Positions 8,010 to 15,858 of a DNA stretch of 64,000 nucleotides are shown here, piece by piece. This stretch comes from Proteiniclasticum ruminis (GTDB taxonomy: Bacteria > Bacillota > Clostridia > Clostridiales > Clostridiaceae): the NCBI RefSeq assembly GCF_900115135.1, contig NZ_FOVK01000005.1, positions 62,001 through 126,000 on the forward strand, in the 5' to 3' direction. Position 1 is the first letter of the stretch; the number at the start of each line of letters is the position of its first letter. Under the pieces are notes generated by a model. The model had not been told where the DNA came from, made no database searches, and worked only from the letters and a program-made list of their open reading frames with translations. A program made the position numbers and the translations under genes.

Positions 8010-8768
8010 TTAGAAGCTTTCCGCTGCTTTCAGTTTTTTCTTCTTCCGCTCTGCCATGGAGGCAAAGAGGAGTCCCACTTCAAAGAGAAGCAGCATCGGC
8101 ATGGCCAGCATGACCTGGGAAATCACATCCGGTGGTGTCAGCACTGCAGCAGCGATGAAAATCACCAGTACAATATACTTCCTGTATTTTCTCATGAAGG
8201 CAGTGGTGACAATGCCAAACCTTGCCAGGATCACCATAATGGAAGGCAGCTCAAAGATGATGCCAAAGGAAAGGACTGTGCTTAGGATGAGAGACAGATA
8301 GCTTTCAAAGCTGATCATCTCATCGATGCCCTCCATCTGAAACCCCATGAAGAACTGAATCATCATGGGCAGCACCAAAAGATACGCAAAGACGGCCCCC
8401 AGAATAAAAAACACTGTGCCAAAGATCAGAGAGAACACCAGAGTTCTCCGTTCTTTTTTCTCCAGGGCAGGACTGACAAAGAGCCAGATCTGCGTGATGA
8501 GAAAAGGTGCAGAAACCGTAAGCCCCATGATCACGGCAATCTTGATGTAGGATAAAAGTAGCTCTGCAGGAGAGATGAACACAAAGCTCACTTCAGGTGC
8601 AATACCGATCATATCCTTCACCAGGACCTCTGAAAACTGATAGGCCAGAAGCGTGCATCCGAGGAAGATCACCGCCATGTAGAGGATCCGGTTTCGAAGC
8701 TCCGTCAGGTGCTCTACCAGAGTCAGGCTGTTCTTGTCAGCTTTCTTTCTTTTTTTCATCTTGATCAT
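8010..8768 (-). CDS. tatC: Twin-arginine translocase subunit TatC
   Basis: 252 residues with six predicted membrane spans. The family N-terminus is clear: LTLVEHLTELRNRILYM. Conserved inner features include SPAELLLSYIKIAVIMG, FLITQIWLFVSPALEKKER and the late TPPDVISQVMLAMPMLLLFE. TatC recognises the twin-arginine signal and builds the translocase with TatA. The start overlaps tatA by about 30 bases; an ATG at 8759 (MKKRKK) is equally possible. No TatB is seen, as in minimal Gram-positive TatAC systems. Confidence 0.95.
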   Translation of the reverse strand: MIKMKKRKKADKNSLTLVEHLTELRNRILYMAVIFLGCTLLAYQFSEVLVKDMIGIAPEVSFVFISPAELLLSYIKIAVIMGLTVSAPFLITQIWLFVSPALEKKERRTLVFSLIFGTVFFILGAVFAYLLVLPMMIQFFMGFQMEGIDEMISFESYLSLILSTVLSFGIIFELPSIMVILARFGIVTTAFMRKYRKYIVLVIFIAAAVLTPPDVISQVMLAMPMLLLFEVGLLFASMAERKKKKLKAAESF

Positions 8769-8928
8769 CCAGCTTCATTTCATCCGTAATCTTGTTTGCA
8801 TGGGACTTGAACTCTCCAATGGCTTCTCCTATGGATCTGCCGATGGAAGGAAGTTTTGAAGGTCCGAAGATGACGAGGGCAATGGCCAGAATAAGAACCA
8901 GTTCCGATATACCGAATCTACCACCCAT
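8737..8928 (-). CDS. tatA: Twin-arginine translocase subunit TatA
   Basis: 63 residues: a short N-terminal membrane helix (ISELVLILAIALVIFG), the FGPSKLPSIGRSIGEAI hinge and amphipathic helix, then a charged tail (DDQDEKKKES). AAGGAG lies at good distance before the ATG. It lies 45 bases after the Tat-lipoprotein gene and overlaps tatC. Confidence 0.95.
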   Translation of the reverse strand: MGGRFGISELVLILAIALVIFGPSKLPSIGRSIGEAIGEFKSHANKITDEMKLDDQDEKKKES

Positions 8929-8973
8929 ATGAATACACTCCTTTTTTTTCTGTTTCCCTAGTAACTTTTATTC

Positions 8974-9675
8974 CTATAAATTGTAATACTTGTTGATGAG
9001 TTCCACTGTCTTTCCTGCACAGTCTGCAGCCACTCCAGCGCATCTGGCTTTTCTTTCAGGATCTGCCATGGCATAACCGGATACTTCCATGAATTCTCCC
9101 ACGGAGTCCTTGCAGTTCACAGAAGCAGAGGATACCGTCTTATTCTTCACTTCAGGCTGATATGTAGGAAGCTCTGTGGATGTATACCAGCTGAATAGCT
9201 CTGCAGTCATTTTGGACGCATCTTCAGGTGGCACAGCAAGTCCGATACAGGTGGCTGCACCTGCCAAAGATCCGCAGAGGGAAGCTGCACCATATCCGCC
9301 TGCGCCATTGGCAAAGGCATCTACAGGAATCTGATTCCATGGATATCCCGCCTGATCTCCCAGCTGACCGATAATGCCGTCTATGACCGCTCTGCAGCAT
9401 CCGCCTTTATTGAAGAAGGAAGCATAGGCTCTTTCCATGGTGGTGCCCACATCCAGTTTCTGGTAGGGATAAGGATACTTCGGTGCATCTTCTGAAGCGC
9501 TCAGGTATTCGTAGCTCAGCACTTCCTTGGAAGGGATCTCAGGTGTCTTTTCTCCACAGGAGGTGAGAAAGGATGGCAGCACCGTCACCGCTGCAACACC
9601 CACAGCTGCTTTACCGGCTGTTTTCAGCACTTCACGTCTGGAATAGACTTTCTCGGTTCTTTTTTCTTCGCTCAT
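8974..9675 (-). CDS. Tat-exported lipoprotein, C_GCAxxG_C_C-type redox protein
   Basis: 233 residues from the ATG at 9675 (AAGGGGAG upstream); an in-frame extension to 9819 has no ribosome-binding site and crosses the promoter. The N-terminus is a twin-arginine signal, YSRREVLKTAGKAAVG (Arg13-Arg14), running into a lipobox LTSC (Cys40). The mature part has paired cysteines (GGCCRAVIDGI) and a glycine/alanine-rich block NGAGGYGAASLCGSLAGAATC, then more cysteines near the end, resembling the C_GCAxxG_C_C family of putative redox proteins. It probably folds with a cofactor before export. Its gene precedes tatA and tatC, so the Tat system looks dedicated to it. Confidence 0.85.
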   Translation of the reverse strand: MSEEKRTEKVYSRREVLKTAGKAAVGVAAVTVLPSFLTSCGEKTPEIPSKEVLSYEYLSASEDAPKYPYPYQKLDVGTTMERAYASFFNKGGCCRAVIDGIIGQLGDQAGYPWNQIPVDAFANGAGGYGAASLCGSLAGAATCIGLAVPPEDASKMTAELFSWYTSTELPTYQPEVKNKTVSSASVNCKDSVGEFMEVSGYAMADPERKARCAGVAADCAGKTVELINKYYNL

Positions 9676-9707
9676 GTTTGTACTCCCCTTTTCTTTAAAA
9701 ATCCTAT

Positions 9708-9752
9708 CTGTACTTCTCTCCAGAAAAACACACACGGAGAAGAGAAGTACAG
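9708..9752 (-). promoter_or_regulatory. 12-bp inverted repeat in the leader of the Tat-lipoprotein gene
   Basis: CTGTACTTCTCT (9708-9719) and AGAGAAGTACAG (9741-9752) are perfectly complementary, 21 bases apart, and lie between promoter and ATG. No T-run follows on the minus strand. Either a 5' UTR hairpin or an operator. Confidence 0.6.
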
Positions 9753-9789
9753 ACACCGGGTTTGTTTGTGAATTAATAAACCCATAACC

Positions 9790-9819
9790 ATCATACGCTT
9801 CTTTATCGTCATATGTCAA
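9790..9819 (-). promoter_or_regulatory. Promoter of the Tat lipoprotein-tatA-tatC operon
   Basis: Minus strand TTGACA (9819-9814), 18 bases, TATGAT (9795-9790), near consensus. A GTCATATGT / ACATATGAC inverted repeat (9808-9816 and 9841-9849) overlaps the -35 box and is a candidate operator. Confidence 0.7.
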
Positions 9820-9849
9820 TAATCCCGGGATAAGTTTTTAACATATGAC
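9808..9849. repeat. Inverted repeat overlapping the tat operon -35 box
   Basis: Perfect 9-bp arms GTCATATGT and ACATATGAC with a 24-base spacer. One arm covers the -35 element, the other lies about three helical turns upstream, a geometry suited to a looping or tandem dimer-binding regulator. Confidence 0.55.
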
Positions 9850-9880
9850 ACCTTTCTTTTCTCAACCATTTTAAAGCCAC

Positions 9881-9915
9881 AAAAAAACAGCGATATGCTT
9901 TTCAGCTCCGCTGCT
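9881..9915 (-). terminator. Terminator at the end of the nan operon
   Basis: Minus strand: CAGCG ... CGCTG followed by TTTTTTT, 12 bases after the last gene's stop. The stem is short (5 bp) but the T-run is strong. Confidence 0.65.
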
Positions 9916-9926
9916 CTTCTGTTTCC

Positions 9927-10388
9927 TTATCGGACTTTCACTTTGATCACATATTTTTTTACATTGGCGCGCTCTATTGGGTGTGCGTTGGTGAGATGCG
10001 CATCCTCTGGCATATAGATGGCAAAGTATCCTGGTCCCATATAGCTGTCGGTGTAGCTTTCTCCTTCATAGGATCCCAGGAGATAGTCCCCTTCTTCCAC
10101 ATACGCCTTGGTGATGTGGATATTGTCAATGAGGGTGGACCGGATGAAGTTCACCCCTTCCAGGGTAAAATGAATGTCTGCATAGTCTCTGTGGGCTTCA
10201 TAAAAGGACTCTTCAAGAGGATTCTGCGTAATATCGTGGTATACAAGGAACACCTCGTCTCCCTTGATTTCCATTTTTTCTTTGGGAAGGGTTCTGTAGT
10301 CATGCTTCATGAGAAACTCCTGGGCGATTCTCATATTCTCATTTTCAAAACAGTAACTGGATATTCTGGACACATGATCCATGATCAT
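9927..10388 (-). CDS. YhcH/YjgK/YiaL family protein (NanQ-like sugar anomerase)
   Basis: 153 residues of a cupin-like beta fold. The family core is visible: FYEAHRDYADIHFTLEG with the metal-binding EAH and DIH residues, MGPGYFAIYMPEDAHLTN, and a closing VKKYVIKVKV. Members occur in nan operons; E. coli NanQ (YhcH) speeds the anomer conversion of N-acetylneuraminate (known of the family). Last gene of the sialic-acid operon. The ATG at 10388 has a weakly spaced GGAG; a second ATG lies at 10382. Confidence 0.88.
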   Translation of the reverse strand: MIMDHVSRISSYCFENENMRIAQEFLMKHDYRTLPKEKMEIKGDEVFLVYHDITQNPLEESFYEAHRDYADIHFTLEGVNFIRSTLIDNIHITKAYVEEGDYLLGSYEGESYTDSYMGPGYFAIYMPEDAHLTNAHPIERANVKKYVIKVKVR

Positions 10389-10466
10389 ACTTTATTACAT
10401 CTCCTTACGCCCTTTATGGGGCGGATACACAAAATCTTGCTTGATAGAGCCTGGGGCTTCTCGATC

Positions 10467-11327
10467 TTATAGAAGCTTGTCTGCCACGGCCTTGGCGGTT
10501 CTTTCCTTGTTTGCTTTGGACACTTCATAGGTTTTTTTGAAGTACTCAAAATACAGCACATCCAGAAGATACAGCTGAGCGATCTTCGCGGAGAGGGATC
10601 CTCCCTGAAGCGGTCCTTCATTGGCCCCGCAAAGAAGGGTCGCATCGGCAAAGGCCGTCATGGGACTTTTGTGGAACCTGGTGATGGCAATGACATAAGC
10701 GCCACTGGCCTTAGCCATCTTTGCCACCTCAATGGAGTCTTTGGTCTGTCCGGAGTAAGAAATGACAATGGCCACTTCTTTTTCCGTCATCAGCGCTGCG
10801 GACATGGCCTGAAGATGGCTGTCCACGGTGAGCTCTGCCTTATTCGTGATTCTTAAAAACTTGTTGTGCCCTTCCATGGCGGTGATGAGGGACGAGCCGA
10901 TTCCGAAAAAACGGATCTTCTCTGCTTCCACCATCTTTTCCACAGCATCAGCAAGGACCCCATAGTCCAGAAGTTTTTCTGTTTCATCCAGGGCGCTGAT
11001 GTTTGTCATCTTCACTTTGCTGGCCATCTCTTCCAAGGAGTCGTTAAGAAGAATCTCTGTGCCAATGGTATAGGTGGCATCGCTGTTCTCGCCGGATAGG
11101 CTCTGGGCTACGGCTATTTTGAATTCCTGATAGCCGGTGTACCCGAGTCCTTTGCAGAACCGGAAAATACTGGACTCTCCCACGGAGGATTTCTCCGAAA
11201 GCTCCGTGATGGACATGTACATGATCTGGCTGCGGTTCTGGAGAATGTATTCTGCCACCCTCTTTTCAGATTTGGTGAAAGAATTGAATAAGGTGCTGAT
11301 ATTTGAAAATACATCCATACTGCTCAC
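10467..11327 (-). CDS. RpiR-family regulator with SIS domain (probable NanR)
   Basis: About 287 residues: an HTH_6 domain near residues 1-75 (SEKRVAEYILQNRSQIMYMSITELSEKSSVGESSIFRFCKGLGY contains the helix-turn-helix), then a SIS domain (RFFGIGSSLITAMEGHNKF, VAIVISYSGQTKDSIEVAKMAKASG) that binds phosphosugars. RpiR-type NanR proteins in Firmicutes respond to N-acetylmannosamine 6-phosphate (known). Start: GTG at 11327 after GGGGGA with 7-base spacing; an ATG at 11318 and a TTG at 11342 are alternatives. Its own operon is the likely target. Confidence 0.9.
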   Translation of the reverse strand: MSSMDVFSNISTLFNSFTKSEKRVAEYILQNRSQIMYMSITELSEKSSVGESSIFRFCKGLGYTGYQEFKIAVAQSLSGENSDATYTIGTEILLNDSLEEMASKVKMTNISALDETEKLLDYGVLADAVEKMVEAEKIRFFGIGSSLITAMEGHNKFLRITNKAELTVDSHLQAMSAALMTEKEVAIVISYSGQTKDSIEVAKMAKASGAYVIAITRFHKSPMTAFADATLLCGANEGPLQGGSLSAKIAQLYLLDVLYFEYFKKTYEVSKANKERTAKAVADKLL

Positions 11328-11350
11328 AAAAGGTTCCCCCAAACTTCTAC

Positions 11351-12241
11351 TTATTTCAAATGCAGGGACGCTGCCCCCAGTAAGCCTGCCTGATTGCCCA
11401 GGCTGGCATTTTTAAGAACCACTTTTTGAAAACTCTCCATGGTCCTTTTTCTCGTTTCCTTCTCAATGAGCTCAAAGGCCAAGGGCTGCTCCAGCAGTCC
11501 ACCTCCAAGAAGAATGAGAGACGGATTGAAGATGTGGATGAGATTCACCAGGCCATAGGACACTTCTTTGGCCCAGGCTTCTAAAAGCCCTCGCACATCT
11601 TCTCTTCCTTCGTGAATGGCCTTAAAGATCTCTTTGCCGTCTGTGAGATGCTCATCCAGAGCTTTGGCATTTCGGACCAGAGCCGTGGTGGAGGCAAAGA
11701 CTTCATAACAGCCCTTTTGGCCGCAGTTGCAGAGAGCGCCTTCTGGATGAATGACCATATGGCCAAACTCGCCCGCAATACCGTCTCTTCCTTTATAAAC
11801 TTCTTTTCCGAAAAGAAGTGCTCCGCCAACTCCTGTGCCATAGGTAAGCATCAGAAGATCCTTCGCTTCGCTTCCTGCACCAAAATAGGCTTCCCCAAGA
11901 GCTGCCGCATTGACGTCATTTTCCACTTTTACTGGCACCTGAAAGGCTTCTTCCAGCATTACTTTCACCTTGGTTCCCGTATATCGAGGAATATTCTCAT
12001 TGGCGTAGAGAATCTCTCCTTTTTCGCTGTCCACCTGTCCTGCAGTGCTGATGCCGATGGCTTCATATCCTTTGTAGGTGCTTAGAATCTTCCTGAGGTT
12101 CAACATGACATGAGGTCCCCCAAGATGAGCTTCCGTAGAGATTTCACGGAAGTCTTCCACTTGGCCCTTCTCATTCACCAGGGCTGCTTTGATCTTTGTG
12201 CCGCCCACATCCGCACAGAGTATTGTTCTGTCCTGCTTCAT
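11351..12241 (-). CDS. nanK: ROK-family N-acetylmannosamine kinase
   Basis: 296 residues. Phosphate-1 motif ADVGGTKIKAAL, catalytic base Asp109 in ENDVNAAALGEA, and the ROK zinc site GEFGHMVIHPEGALCNCGQKGCYE (His161, Cys171, Cys173, Cys178) all intact. By position between nanE and the regulator it should phosphorylate ManNAc to ManNAc-6-P, the substrate of NanE. The family alone would also allow glucose or GlcNAc. Nine bases separate it from the RpiR gene's longest frame. Confidence 0.9.
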   Translation of the reverse strand: MKQDRTILCADVGGTKIKAALVNEKGQVEDFREISTEAHLGGPHVMLNLRKILSTYKGYEAIGISTAGQVDSEKGEILYANENIPRYTGTKVKVMLEEAFQVPVKVENDVNAAALGEAYFGAGSEAKDLLMLTYGTGVGGALLFGKEVYKGRDGIAGEFGHMVIHPEGALCNCGQKGCYEVFASTTALVRNAKALDEHLTDGKEIFKAIHEGREDVRGLLEAWAKEVSYGLVNLIHIFNPSLILLGGGLLEQPLAFELIEKETRKRTMESFQKVVLKNASLGNQAGLLGAASLHLK

Positions 12242-12281
12242 GATTCCACCTGCTTTCTTCTTCTATTATAAAGAAACTTTC

Positions 12282-12971
12282 CTAGGAGTTCACCACAACT
12301 GCAAATCTTTTTGTGATCTCCATGGGTCTTGTGATGGCAGAGCCTACCACAGCGCAGTGGACATGAAGTGCTAAAACACTTTTCAGCTCTTCCGGGGTGG
12401 AAATGCCGCCTTCTGCGATGACAGGCACGCCCAAGGCCACCATTTTTTCAATGAGGGGAAGATCTGGAAGTTCCGTTCCTTTGGTTTCTTCGGTGTATCC
12501 AGCCAGGGTGCTGCCGATGAAGTCAAAGCCGAGCTTCTTGGCAGTGACTGCATCCTCATAGGTGGCGCAGTCTGCCATGAGCAGCTGATGTGGAAAATGA
12601 GCTTTCACTTTCTCCATCAGTTCTTTCAGGCTCTTCCCATCTGGTCTCTCCCGATGGGTGGCATCCAGGGCAATGATATCCACCCCTTCTTCTGCCAGTG
12701 CCTTCACTTCGGTGAAAGTTGGCGTGATGAACACCGGATTGTCTCCATACACCTTCTTGATGATGCCGATGATGGGCAGGTCCACTGTTTTTTTGATTTC
12801 TTTGATGTCTTCCACGGTATTGGCACGGATGCCGATGGCTCCACCAAGATACGCGGCATAGGCCATTCTGCCCATGATATAGGAGCTGTGTAGAGGCTCT
12901 TCAGGCAGCGCCTGGCAGGAAACGATGAGTCCCCCTCTGATGGCCTCCATGATTTCATTTTTATCTCTCAT
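12282..12971 (-). CDS. nanE: N-acetylmannosamine-6-phosphate 2-epimerase
   Basis: 229 residues, a (beta/alpha)8 barrel matching NanE along its length: [98 protein letters not shown] and VVGSAITRP. It converts ManNAc-6-P to GlcNAc-6-P. The ATG at 12971 gives the family's normal N-terminus but has no adjacent Shine-Dalgarno; a strong AGGAGG sits about 45 bases upstream and could be brought near by a hairpin (see findings). nagA and nagB are not in the window. Confidence 0.96.
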   Translation of the reverse strand: MRDKNEIMEAIRGGLIVSCQALPEEPLHSSYIMGRMAYAAYLGGAIGIRANTVEDIKEIKKTVDLPIIGIIKKVYGDNPVFITPTFTEVKALAEEGVDIIALDATHRERPDGKSLKELMEKVKAHFPHQLLMADCATYEDAVTAKKLGFDFIGSTLAGYTEETKGTELPDLPLIEKMVALGVPVIAEGGISTPEELKSVLALHVHCAVVGSAITRPMEITKRFAVVVNS

Positions 12972-13070
12972 TGTATGTTACAGGCGGATGACTTCTTCTC
13001 TAAAGGTTCCGCCGCCTCCTCTCTCAAAATACTGTAAACCTGATTCCCCCGACGTTCACAGTCTGTTTAT

Positions 13071-14216
13071 TCAACGCTTTTCTTTTAGAGCCCGGATCTT
13101 CCTCTCTTCCGAGACCTTCCGTCTGAAATGAAGGAGATACTCCACCTGACTGAAGGTCATGGGCACTTTTTCCCCGGACCAGAAGGACAGATGGGCTGCG
13201 TTGACGAGGGTGATACTTTTCAGTCCATCTTCAAAGGAGCAGAGGATCTTCTCTTTTCCCTGGATGGCCTTGACGAAATTTCCGATGGTTCTTCTATGCT
13301 CCTCACTATTGCCACAGACACTGTAAGAGTATTCCTCCACGGTCTTTGGCACATGAAGAAAATGCTCTTCTGTTTTTCTGGCAAAGTCTTCCTCTTCTTC
13401 TAAAAGCCTGGTGATTCTAAGCTTTGCGTCGTCCGCCACTTCAATCTGACCTTTACTGAAGGAAAGAGTCAGACGGTTCAGCCCCGGGCTTTCATGGGTG
13501 CTGGCCAGGAAATGACCTGAAGCGCCATTTTCATAAAAAAGATGCAGAGCCGCATCATTCTCCGTGGTCATGGGTCTATGGAATCCTTCTTTCATGAAGG
13601 CCATGACGGATTTGGGCAGACCTGTCAGGTAAAGAAGAAGATCCAGCTGATGGATGGCCTGATTCATGAGGACACCACCACCCTCTTCCTCATAGGTGCC
13701 TCTCCAGCTGCTGTCTTCATAGTAGCGGTAGCTCCTGTAAAGATTGGTGATCTCATAAATGGCCCGCCTTAGCTCTCCCATCTCACCGCTTTCCACAAGG
13801 GATTTCACCTTCTGATAAAGATCCGAGCTTCTGCGGTTAAAGAGCACCCCGGTAACCAGCTTAGGATGCTTCTTTTCTTCCTCCACCAGCTCTTTTACTT
13901 CAAAGGCTTTATTGCCCAGAGGCTTGTCTGACAGCACGTGTTTTCCAAAACTCATGGCCAGGAGGGCCATGGGCACATGCTGGGCATGGGGCGTTGTGAG
14001 GATCACTGCATCCACTTCATCTGAAGCGAGCATTTCTTCATATTCTCCATAATACACCGCCCCCGGCAGATGGAACTTTTGAAGAAGTCCTTCCACACGT
14101 TCTCTGTTTCTCGAGGAAAGCCCTGTGAGCACTGCATCTTCGATGAGACCCTCCTGAAAAAGCTTCATATAGCTTTCCGCAATGGCCCCGATGCCTGCAA
14201 TCCCAACTCTTACCAT
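13071..14216 (-). CDS. Gfo/Idh/MocA oxidoreductase in nan operon (NanOx-like candidate)
   Basis: 381 residues. N-terminal Rossmann fold MVRVGIAGIGAIAESYMKLF, the HVLSDKPLG loop with conserved Lys98, and the C-terminal domain with GTYEEEGGGVLMNQAIHQLDLLLYLTG (His189, Asp192 in the HxxxD position). NAD(P)-dependent oxidation of a sugar hydroxyl is expected. Gfo/Idh/MocA enzymes in nan operons include NanOx/YjhC, which converts 2,7-anhydro-Neu5Ac to Neu5Ac through a 4-keto intermediate (known); this gene is a candidate by context. It overlaps the FAD gene by 7 bases. A paralogue, clearly similar over its whole length, lies at 23695-24828. Confidence 0.88.
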   Translation of the reverse strand: MVRVGIAGIGAIAESYMKLFQEGLIEDAVLTGLSSRNRERVEGLLQKFHLPGAVYYGEYEEMLASDEVDAVILTTPHAQHVPMALLAMSFGKHVLSDKPLGNKAFEVKELVEEEKKHPKLVTGVLFNRRSSDLYQKVKSLVESGEMGELRRAIYEITNLYRSYRYYEDSSWRGTYEEEGGGVLMNQAIHQLDLLLYLTGLPKSVMAFMKEGFHRPMTTENDAALHLFYENGASGHFLASTHESPGLNRLTLSFSKGQIEVADDAKLRITRLLEEEEDFARKTEEHFLHVPKTVEEYSYSVCGNSEEHRRTIGNFVKAIQGKEKILCSFEDGLKSITLVNAAHLSFWSGEKVPMTFSQVEYLLHFRRKVSEERKIRALKEKR

Positions 14217-15856
14217 GATGTCACTTCTCCTTCGTTATAAAATGAGGCCCTGGGCTTCCCCTCCCTGAAGGTTCCCACCAGGGGTCTGTCAAAACCGGAT
14301 CGGTTGCTTTCATAATCCTTCCGGTAAAAGGAGCCTCTGCTTTCTTTTCTTTCTCTGATGCTTTCTAGAAGAACGGCTGCAGCAGTCTTTTCATTCATCA
14401 GACTGTATGCGTCTTCCAGATCTTTCAGACCACAAGGTTCTTCTGTGGTGAAGGTGATCATATCTAGAACTTTTTCCGCTTTCTCTATGCTTTCTTCAGT
14501 GACGCCGAGAAACCCGTAGGTGTAGAGGGCGTCCTGAAGGTCTTTTCGTCCTGTTTCGGAGGATACTTTAAGATTCTGAAGGTCCTCCTGCTTTTCATTT
14601 TTGTCCTGTATTTTTCTGCTGTACGCTGCGGCTTCTATGCCGGCAATCTTTCCGAAGACGATGCCATTGGCTGAAGATAGTCCACCCACCCGGTCTGCAC
14701 CATGCATGCCTCCGGTGCACTCCCCTGCGGCATAGAGCCCCTCCAGGGAAGTCCTGGCCTTCTCATCAATGAGGAGACCTCCATTGGATGCGTGCATATA
14801 AGGGGCCACATAAATGTCCTCTTCCATGGATACACCCTTCTCTTCTTTCAGCCAGTCAAAGTAAGTTTTCACAAACTCTCCCTGGCCTTTCACTTTTTCA
14901 GCGTCGTACCGGAGGAGTACCCCCTTTTTGCCGCTTTCCTGAAGCTCCTCATGTAAGGCAAGGTCCAGGTATTTGCTGTCTGTTTCTGTGGAAAAGGGTC
15001 CATGGAGGGCCCGGAGCTTCAGCACCTCTTCTTTGGCAATGCCTTGGGGAAGCCTCTTCTTTAGAAGATCCTCTCCAGATGCTGTATAAAACTTCGATGC
15101 TTCAAAGGTCTTTTCATTGTGGACGGTCTTAGGTCCTGGGGTGACAAATCCGATCATCTTCTGAAGAAACTCCAAATTCACCGTCTTTGCCCCAGCCCGA
15201 AGCGCCATGCCCACACCGGTTCCAGTAACGTCATCGGTGGTGAGCCTGTATTTGTAGAGTCCGGAAAGGCCTCCTGTGGCAAGGACCACCGCCTTTGCCC
15301 GGATATGGACCAGTTTTTTTCCTTCTTTTATAAAGAAGGCACCTGAAATCCTGCCGTTTTCTTTCGTCAGCTCCAGCGCTTTATGGAATGGGCGTATGTG
15401 TACGCCGTAGTTCTCCAAAAGACCTGGCATCACGTCCAGAAGATTCTTCTTGGTAAGACCTCTCCACCTTCTGTGTTTGTGGTCAAAGCAAGGGATGTAT
15501 TCCTTCTCCCCTTCTTTTTCAGATGAGGGTTTCAAAAGAGTCAGTCCCATGGCTTCCAGTTCGTCCACACTGGCGTTGACGTTCTCGACAAAGGTCCGAA
15601 CAAGCTTTTGCAGGGCTACTCCCTTTCCCAGGGACAGGATGGTTTTTATAAACTCTTCCTCATCCTCCTCATTTTCCGGTCCCACCAGGCCAAAGCCCCA
15701 GGTGCCGGGAAAGAAGGTGGATCCGGAAAAAAGGTGCACGGCGGTGGCAAGGGTCACCTTGGCACCGTCCATGGCACTGTAAAGAGCAGCGGAAAGCCCC
15801 GCAATGCCGGAGCCGATGACAAGAACATCGGTCTCCTCCATCTGGCTTCTTTCCAT
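14210..15856 (-). CDS. FAD-dependent oxidoreductase of the fumarate reductase/aspartate oxidase class
   Basis: 548 residues. FAD-binding N-terminus TDVLVIGSGIAGLSAALYSAMDG; flavin-contact segments AKAVVLATGGLSGLYKYR and GLYAAGECTGGMHGADRVGGLSSANGIVFGK near residue 380; a helical C-terminal domain as in NadB/FrdA. Cytoplasmic: no signal peptide, no heme or iron-sulfur motif, no FMN domain. The substrate is unknown. It sits inside the nan operon between nanA and a Gfo/Idh/MocA gene, which is not a usual nan gene, so a role on an unsaturated or oxidised sialic acid derivative is possible (inference). GAGGAGC supports the ATG at 15856; ATG at 15841 is an alternative. Confidence 0.82.
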   Translation of the reverse strand: MERSQMEETDVLVIGSGIAGLSAALYSAMDGAKVTLATAVHLFSGSTFFPGTWGFGLVGPENEEDEEEFIKTILSLGKGVALQKLVRTFVENVNASVDELEAMGLTLLKPSSEKEGEKEYIPCFDHKHRRWRGLTKKNLLDVMPGLLENYGVHIRPFHKALELTKENGRISGAFFIKEGKKLVHIRAKAVVLATGGLSGLYKYRLTTDDVTGTGVGMALRAGAKTVNLEFLQKMIGFVTPGPKTVHNEKTFEASKFYTASGEDLLKKRLPQGIAKEEVLKLRALHGPFSTETDSKYLDLALHEELQESGKKGVLLRYDAEKVKGQGEFVKTYFDWLKEEKGVSMEEDIYVAPYMHASNGGLLIDEKARTSLEGLYAAGECTGGMHGADRVGGLSSANGIVFGKIAGIEAAAYSRKIQDKNEKQEDLQNLKVSSETGRKDLQDALYTYGFLGVTEESIEKAEKVLDMITFTTEEPCGLKDLEDAYSLMNEKTAAAVLLESIRERKESRGSFYRKDYESNRSGFDRPLVGTFREGKPRASFYNEGEVTSW

Positions 15857-15858
15857 GT

